Source: Phormidesmis priestleyi ULC007 (GTDB taxonomy: Bacteria; Cyanobacteriota; Cyanobacteriia; Leptolyngbyales; Leptolyngbyaceae). Taken from it: a DNA stretch of 64,000 bases. Location: NCBI RefSeq assembly GCF_001895925.1, contig NZ_MPPI01000015.1, positions 1-64,000 on the forward strand. Reading direction: 5' to 3'. The position numbers were made by a program, and so were the translations under genes. A model generated the notes under the pieces. It did not search any database, had not been told where the DNA came from, and saw only the letters and a program-made list of their open reading frames with translations. Shown here one piece after another: positions 60,065 to 64,000 of the stretch (within the stretch, counting starts at the first letter, position 1; each line of letters starts with the position of its first letter).

Positions 60065-60270
60065 AACCTGAGTTCGGGATAAGAAATCGCCAGAAGTCCT
60101 GATTTTCCGTGCCTTGCTGCTATGCTCCACATCAGGCTCTTGTCAATAAGCCTCACAGTTGAGAATATTCTTAATAGTAGGACTTATTGAGAAAAGATTA
60201 CTAGCTGGTTGTTTGGCTCAAGCTACTTGCAGTGGGGATTTCAGCCTTCGGCTTAACCCGAACTCAGGTT
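60065..60270. mobile_element. 206-bp inverted-repeat element, copy 2
   Basis: This is a direct repeat of 59768-59973. It is flanked by GAAT on both sides, which may be a short target duplication. The 91-bp spacer between the copies holds a GTCCCCCAATTTTGGGGGA palindrome related to the one at 35209-35286. Confidence 0.75.
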
Positions 60271-60335
60271 GAATAATAAAAAAGGCAGGCATTTAGCCCA
60301 CCCTCTATGAAATTTAAGCGTTAGAACGATCGCGC

Positions 60336-61421
60336 TTATTCTGCTGCTTCTACAAACTCTTCGTCATCTTCATCTTCTGGGTCAGGCGCTCCGACCGAGT
60401 TAGCAGACACCACAGCGCCCATTTCGAGCTTCTCGCGCACCAGTTTTTCAACTTCTTTGGCAAATTCGGGCTTCTCTTCCACATACTTCACCGCGTTGTC
60501 GCGACCCTGGCTGATGTTATCGCCGTTATAGCTATACCAGGCACCTTTGCGAACGATCACGCCCGTTTCTTCTGCCAGGTCAACCAGACATCCGATCGTC
60601 GAGATGCCTTTGCCGAAAATGATGTCAAACTCAGCAATGCGGAACGGCGGTGCGATTTTGTTTTTGGCAACTTTCACCTTGGCGCGGTTGCCATATTCTT
60701 CGTTGCCCCGCTTCAGGGTTTGAATGCGGCGAATATCGAGACGCACAGAGGCATAATATTTCAGCGCCTGTCCGCCTGTGGTGGTTTCGGGGCTGCCGTA
60801 CGTCACGCCGATCTTTTGACGCAACTGGTTGATAAAGACGACTGTGCAGCCAGACTTGCCAATATTTCCGGTGATTTTCCGCAGCGCTTGGCTCATCAGA
60901 CGGGCTTGCAAACCCATGTGAGAATCGCCCATTTCGCCCTCGATTTCGGCACGAGGAACCAGTGCCGCCACCGAGTCAATGACCACAATATCAACGGCGG
61001 TCGATCGTACCAATTGATCCACAATCTCTAGTGCTGCTTCCCCCGTGTCAGGCTGAGAAATCAGCAGATTAGCAATATCAACGCCCAAAGCTGCTGCATA
61101 TTTGGGGTCGAGCGCGTGTTCAGCATCAATGTAAGCCGCCGTTCCGCCTGTTTTTTGGACTTCGGCAACTGCGTGCAGCGCCACCGTCGTCTTACCCGAA
61201 CTTTCAGGACCGTAAATCTCAATCACCCGACCTTTTGGCAGCCCACCGCCTAGCGCCAGATCCAACGTCAGAGCGCCACTGGGGATGGTTTCAACCTTCA
61301 TCCGGGTGGCATCACCCAGACGCATAATGCTGCCTTTCCCAAAGTTGCGCTCGATCTGGGTGAGCACCATCGTCAGGGCTTTTTGCTTATCGGAACTTTC
61401 GGTTGTTTTACTACTAGCCAT
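60336..61421 (-). CDS. recA: Recombinase RecA
   Basis: The 361-residue protein shows Walker [10 protein letters not shown], the [13 protein letters not shown] region, Walker [10 protein letters not shown], the L2-side segment [11 protein letters not shown] and an acidic C-terminal tail ([10 protein letters not shown]), all standard for RecA. It forms filaments on single-stranded DNA, catalyses strand exchange and promotes LexA cleavage. ATG 61421 has GAGG upstream. It is divergent from xseA with a 152-bp gap in which I see no clear LexA-type palindrome. It is a chromosomal housekeeping gene and marks the end of the accessory region. Confidence 0.98.
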   Translation of the reverse strand: MASSKTTESSDKQKALTMVLTQIERNFGKGSIMRLGDATRMKVETIPSGALTLDLALGGGLPKGRVIEIYGPESSGKTTVALHAVAEVQKTGGTAAYIDAEHALDPKYAAALGVDIANLLISQPDTGEAALEIVDQLVRSTAVDIVVIDSVAALVPRAEIEGEMGDSHMGLQARLMSQALRKITGNIGKSGCTVVFINQLRQKIGVTYGSPETTTGGQALKYYASVRLDIRRIQTLKRGNEEYGNRAKVKVAKNKIAPPFRIAEFDIIFGKGISTIGCLVDLAEETGVIVRKGAWYSYNGDNISQGRDNAVKYVEEKPEFAKEVEKLVREKLEMGAVVSANSVGAPDPEDEDDEEFVEAAE

Positions 61422-61573
61422 TAGCGCCTCAAAAAAGAAAGAGTTATAGAGAGCAAGTCGGAAGGGGCTGAGAGTCTAAGATTGAGACTCGTGATTAACC
61501 TTCTAGCATGAGAGTTAGAAATTTCAGTGAAATCAGCCGATAATTTGATGCTTCTCTCTCCAGGTTACACGTG

Positions 61574-62827
61574 ATGTCTTTTAATCTGCCTAGCTCGATC
61601 GAGCCAGATTCCGCCCTATCAGTCGGGGGGTTAACCGCCTACATTCAACTGCTGCTTGAGCAAGATGACCAACTCCGTCAAGTCTGGGTGACAGGTGAAG
61701 TTTCTAGTGCATCGCGATATCGCAGTGGGTTGTTTTTCACGCTGCAAGACCCCGATGCCAAAGCCTCCATTAGCTGCGTCGTGTGGAACAGTCAACTCGA
61801 TAAATTGGCTGCTCTGCCAGCGCAGGGAGAACAGTTGATTTTGCTGGGTCGGGTCAACGTCCATCCTCAACGGGGCAACTACCAGTTGATTGTCTGGCAA
61901 GCGCTTCCGGCAGGGGAGGGGCTATTGGCTCTGCGCTATCGACAGTTGCGAAATCGCCTAGAGCTAGAAGGACTCTTTGACCCAGAGAGAAAGCGTCCTC
62001 TACCCGTCCATCCTCAAACGGTTGCGGTGGTCACCTCACCTCAAGCCGCAGCCTGGGGAGACATCCAACGAACGCTAAAACGGCGCTATCCGGGGTTGCG
62101 GGTGCTGTTTTCTCCAGCATTAGTGCAGGGAGATCAGGCACCAGCATCGATCGTGGCAGCGATCGCACGAGTCGAACGAGATCGTAGAGCGGATGTACTA
62201 ATTCTATCACGGGGCGGCGGGGCGATCGAAGATATGGCGTGTTTTAATGACGAATTTGTGGTTCGGGCGGTGGCAAATTGCTCGATTCCTGTGATTGCGG
62301 GCATTGGACACCAGCGCGATGAGTCGTTAGCAGACCTCGCTGCCGATGTTTGCGCCCACACCCCAACTGCTGCCGCCGAGCAAGCAATTCCCTTTCTCTC
62401 CAATCTGCACGCCGAGCATCAAGAACGATTTCATGCCCTCAATCAAGCGGTGGTGCAATATCTAGAAGTCGAGCGCGATCGCCTGCAAAGTCTACGGGAG
62501 TGCGTTAAACGCGTGAAGCTCGATCGCCAGATTAAACAAGAAACTCAGGTCGTTGCCTGGTTGAAACAGCGCTTGATTCAATCAACTCTGCGCCCCTTTC
62601 AAGAAGCGACTCAACACCATCAACTTCTGCAAGAAAAGTTAGCAACGCTTGACCCGCAAGCCGTGCTTCAACGAGGCTATGCAGTGGTGCGGCAGATGAA
62701 CGGAAGCATTGCTCGATCGGCGTTAGAAGTCTCTCCGGGAGAGGATTTGTCAATTCAATTAGGGCAAGGGCACCTGAAAGTTAAAGTCACGGAAGTCTCG
62801 ATCGCTCCACCCAGTTTCGACGAATAA
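61574..62827 (+). CDS. xseA: Exodeoxyribonuclease VII large subunit
   Basis: The protein has about 417 residues from ATG 61574 (a GTG just before is possible). The N-terminal OB-fold (VWVTGEVSSASRYRSG, FFTLQDPDA) binds single-stranded DNA. The catalytic core has ILSRGGGAIEDMACFND, PVIAGIGHQRDESLAD and AHTPTAAAEQA, and is followed by a long helical region. With XseB it forms exonuclease VII, which degrades single-stranded DNA from both ends in mismatch repair and damage processing. The small-subunit gene follows by 48 bp, consistent with an operon. Confidence 0.96.
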   Translation: MSFNLPSSIEPDSALSVGGLTAYIQLLLEQDDQLRQVWVTGEVSSASRYRSGLFFTLQDPDAKASISCVVWNSQLDKLAALPAQGEQLILLGRVNVHPQRGNYQLIVWQALPAGEGLLALRYRQLRNRLELEGLFDPERKRPLPVHPQTVAVVTSPQAAAWGDIQRTLKRRYPGLRVLFSPALVQGDQAPASIVAAIARVERDRRADVLILSRGGGAIEDMACFNDEFVVRAVANCSIPVIAGIGHQRDESLADLAADVCAHTPTAAAEQAIPFLSNLHAEHQERFHALNQAVVQYLEVERDRLQSLRECVKRVKLDRQIKQETQVVAWLKQRLIQSTLRPFQEATQHHQLLQEKLATLDPQAVLQRGYAVVRQMNGSIARSALEVSPGEDLSIQLGQGHLKVKVTEVSIAPPSFDE

Positions 62828-62875
62828 AGACTATAAATAAAAGAGTCAGAATTCACCTTCACCTTGGGGCGCTGC

Positions 62876-63175
62876 ATGAATATTTCCCCTGGCTCAAATG
62901 CAGCCTATTCAAAACAAATCGAAGCGGATCAAGATTCGACCCCTGACAGCCGTTCTTCTGAATACCCGTCTCAAACTAACTGGAATTATGAGGCAACGGT
63001 TGCCCAAGTTGAGTCGATTTTGTCACGCATTGAGTCGGGTGAGTTAGACCTTGCCGATGTGTTTGAGCAATTTTCGACCGCCGTCAGGTATTTGAAACAG
63101 TGCGAAGCATTTTTAGCTCAACGTCAGAATCAAGTGGATCTGTTGATTGAAACGCTAACTGACGAAGAGTTTTGA
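62876..63175 (+). CDS. xseB: Exodeoxyribonuclease VII small subunit
   Basis: The ATG at 62876 gives 99 residues; an in-frame TTG 12 bp upstream is less likely. After a Ser/Gln-rich N-terminal extension of about 35 residues, the XseB core is clear: [32 protein letters not shown] and [18 protein letters not shown], two helices that bind XseA. It is co-oriented with and close to xseA, as usual. It is longer than the typical 70-80 residue family member because of the N-terminal extension. Confidence 0.95.
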   Translation: MNISPGSNAAYSKQIEADQDSTPDSRSSEYPSQTNWNYEATVAQVESILSRIESGELDLADVFEQFSTAVRYLKQCEAFLAQRQNQVDLLIETLTDEEF

Positions 63176-63195
63176 CCCTGATCCTATTCTACACT

Positions 63196-64000
63196 TTATC
63201 CTTTGTTGGCGGGGTTGGTCAGCGATCGTGACTCACCGCGACCTGCGGCGGGATCTTTCAGCCCCGGACGCAGCAGTTTTTTAGGCGGCTGAAGCGCATC
63301 TTTGCCCAGTTGAATTGTCACATCTGAGTCAAGACTCCCCGTTGTCTCAATTCTGACTTCGCCAAACCCTAGCGATCGTCGCACTGATTCTGCCCCAATC
63401 ACATCGCCTTGTTGAGCCACAATGCGAGTGATGCTTAAAGGCTCTGTCCAGGGCTTGTCTTGATAAACGTTGTTAAACCCTGACCCTCTCAGCCTAGTAA
63501 TTACCGACTGCACTCCTTTATCTTGAGGAATGCTGTTTTGAATCGCCACTCTTAGCGTCGCGGGTTGATCTTCGGTCAACGCAGTGGTGCCAAAATCGAG
63601 ATGCTGACCGACTAGCTTTTGAATCTGAGCCGGGTGGGGCAGCCAATAGCTCGCGTCATATTCACCCGGAGCGCTAAACTCGCCTGGGATCATCAGCATT
63701 TTGGTGTTCGATCGATTCACTTGAGAGGCAAAGCCAGTCAGCGCCACCAGTTCTTCAACGGTCAGATTGGTATCGATGTGTGACTGAATGATCGAGAGCA
63801 GTTTAGGAATCCGAGTCACGGTAGTGGGATTGAGGGATTGCTCCATGAGGGCGCGCATCACGGTCTGCTGACGTTGAATTCGCCCGATATCCCCATTTTC
63901 GTCGTAGCGGAAGCGCAGCAGTTGCAGGGTTTTATCGCCGTTGAGGTGTTGCTGTCCGGCTTTGAGATTGACGTAAAGATGCTGACTATCGTCTTTATAT
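63196..64000 (-). CDS. LCP (LytR-CpsA-Psr) family protein, 5' part outside the window
   Basis: The frame is open from the window edge (64000) to the stop at 63196, so the N-terminus is missing. The visible part carries the LCP motif region LQLLRFRYDENGDIGRIQRQ (about 63940-63880) and then a C-terminal LytR_C-type domain (LRVAIQNSIP, VITRLRGSGF, RIETTGSLDSD). LCP proteins are membrane-anchored enzymes that transfer polymers such as teichoic acid or capsule precursors onto peptidoglycan; in cyanobacteria their substrates are less clear. It is convergent with xseB. Apparent start codons inside 63861 are not the true start. Confidence 0.92.
   Translation of the reverse strand, partial: YKDDSQHLYVNLKAGQQHLNGDKTLQLLRFRYDENGDIGRIQRQQTVMRALMEQSLNPTTVTRIPKLLSIIQSHIDTNLTVEELVALTGFASQVNRSNTKMLMIPGEFSAPGEYDASYWLPHPAQIQKLVGQHLDFGTTALTEDQPATLRVAIQNSIPQDKGVQSVITRLRGSGFNNVYQDKPWTEPLSITRIVAQQGDVIGAESVRRSLGFGEVRIETTGSLDSDVTIQLGKDALQPPKKLLRPGLKDPAAGRGESRSLTNPANKG

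Noticed and set aside
63196-63861. Start of the LCP gene at 63861
   Set aside because: The frame continues to the window edge and the conserved LCP region RFRYDENGDIGR lies upstream of that start.

Overview
The window comes from a cyanobacterium, probably filamentous. The evidence is frequent HIP1-type GCGATCGC octamers, a cyanobacterial-style recA with xseA/xseB, an LCP-family gene, and NRPS/PKS proteins with cyanobacterial architecture. I cannot fix the genus from sequence alone.

Layout. Positions 1-2934: a small unknown gene, a nearly intact IS630-type element (926-1958, transposase read through a -1 frameshift on an A8 run) and a broken second IS630-type transposase on the minus strand. 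Positions 2974-58040: one large biosynthetic gene cluster of about 55 kb. Positions 58194-60270: mobile-element debris, namely an inverted copy of the left IS end, an IS110 element, an IS6-type remnant and two 206-bp inverted-repeat elements. Positions 60336-64000: housekeeping genes recA (-), xseA and xseB (+), and an LCP-family gene (-) that runs off the window.

The cluster reads as an assembly line for a lipopeptide built on a beta-amino fatty acid, comparable in logic to iturins and to cyanobacterial puwainaphycin-type compounds. A fatty acyl-AMP ligase fused to an ACP loads a fatty acid. Three type I PKSs follow: KS-AT-KR-ACP with an internally deleted AT, KS-AT-DH-ER-KR-ACP, and KS-AT-ACP-aminotransferase. 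The last should turn a beta-keto group into a beta-amine. Six NRPS proteins continue the chain: C-A(degenerate)-PCP-C; halfC-A-PCP-C; halfC-A-PCP-C-A-PCP; C-A-PCP; C-A-PCP-E; C-A-MT-PCP-TE. Pocket residues read by eye suggest Asn, an aromatic residue, Gly, an Asn/Asp-like residue, Ser (epimerised to D) and a methylated Asn, in that order. Accessory genes are a CmlA-like diiron beta-hydroxylase coupled to the aromatic-activating NRPS, a cytochrome P450, a SyrP/TauD-type dioxygenase, an MbtH-like protein, a type II thioesterase and an SbmA-like ABC exporter.

The genes lie in divergent blocks. The PKS block (56071 to 36363) and the late NRPS block (34592 to 14339) are on the minus strand. NRPS1, NRPS2 and the exporter, mbtH with TEII, and the dioxygenase are on the plus strand. 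The most unusual points are the degenerate first adenylation domain, the AT with about 59 residues missing, a near-perfect 1.2-kb duplication shared by two PKS genes, an FkbM-type methyltransferase inserted in an A domain, a terminal TE with Cys in the nucleophile position, and inward-facing IS630 ends that bracket the whole cluster.
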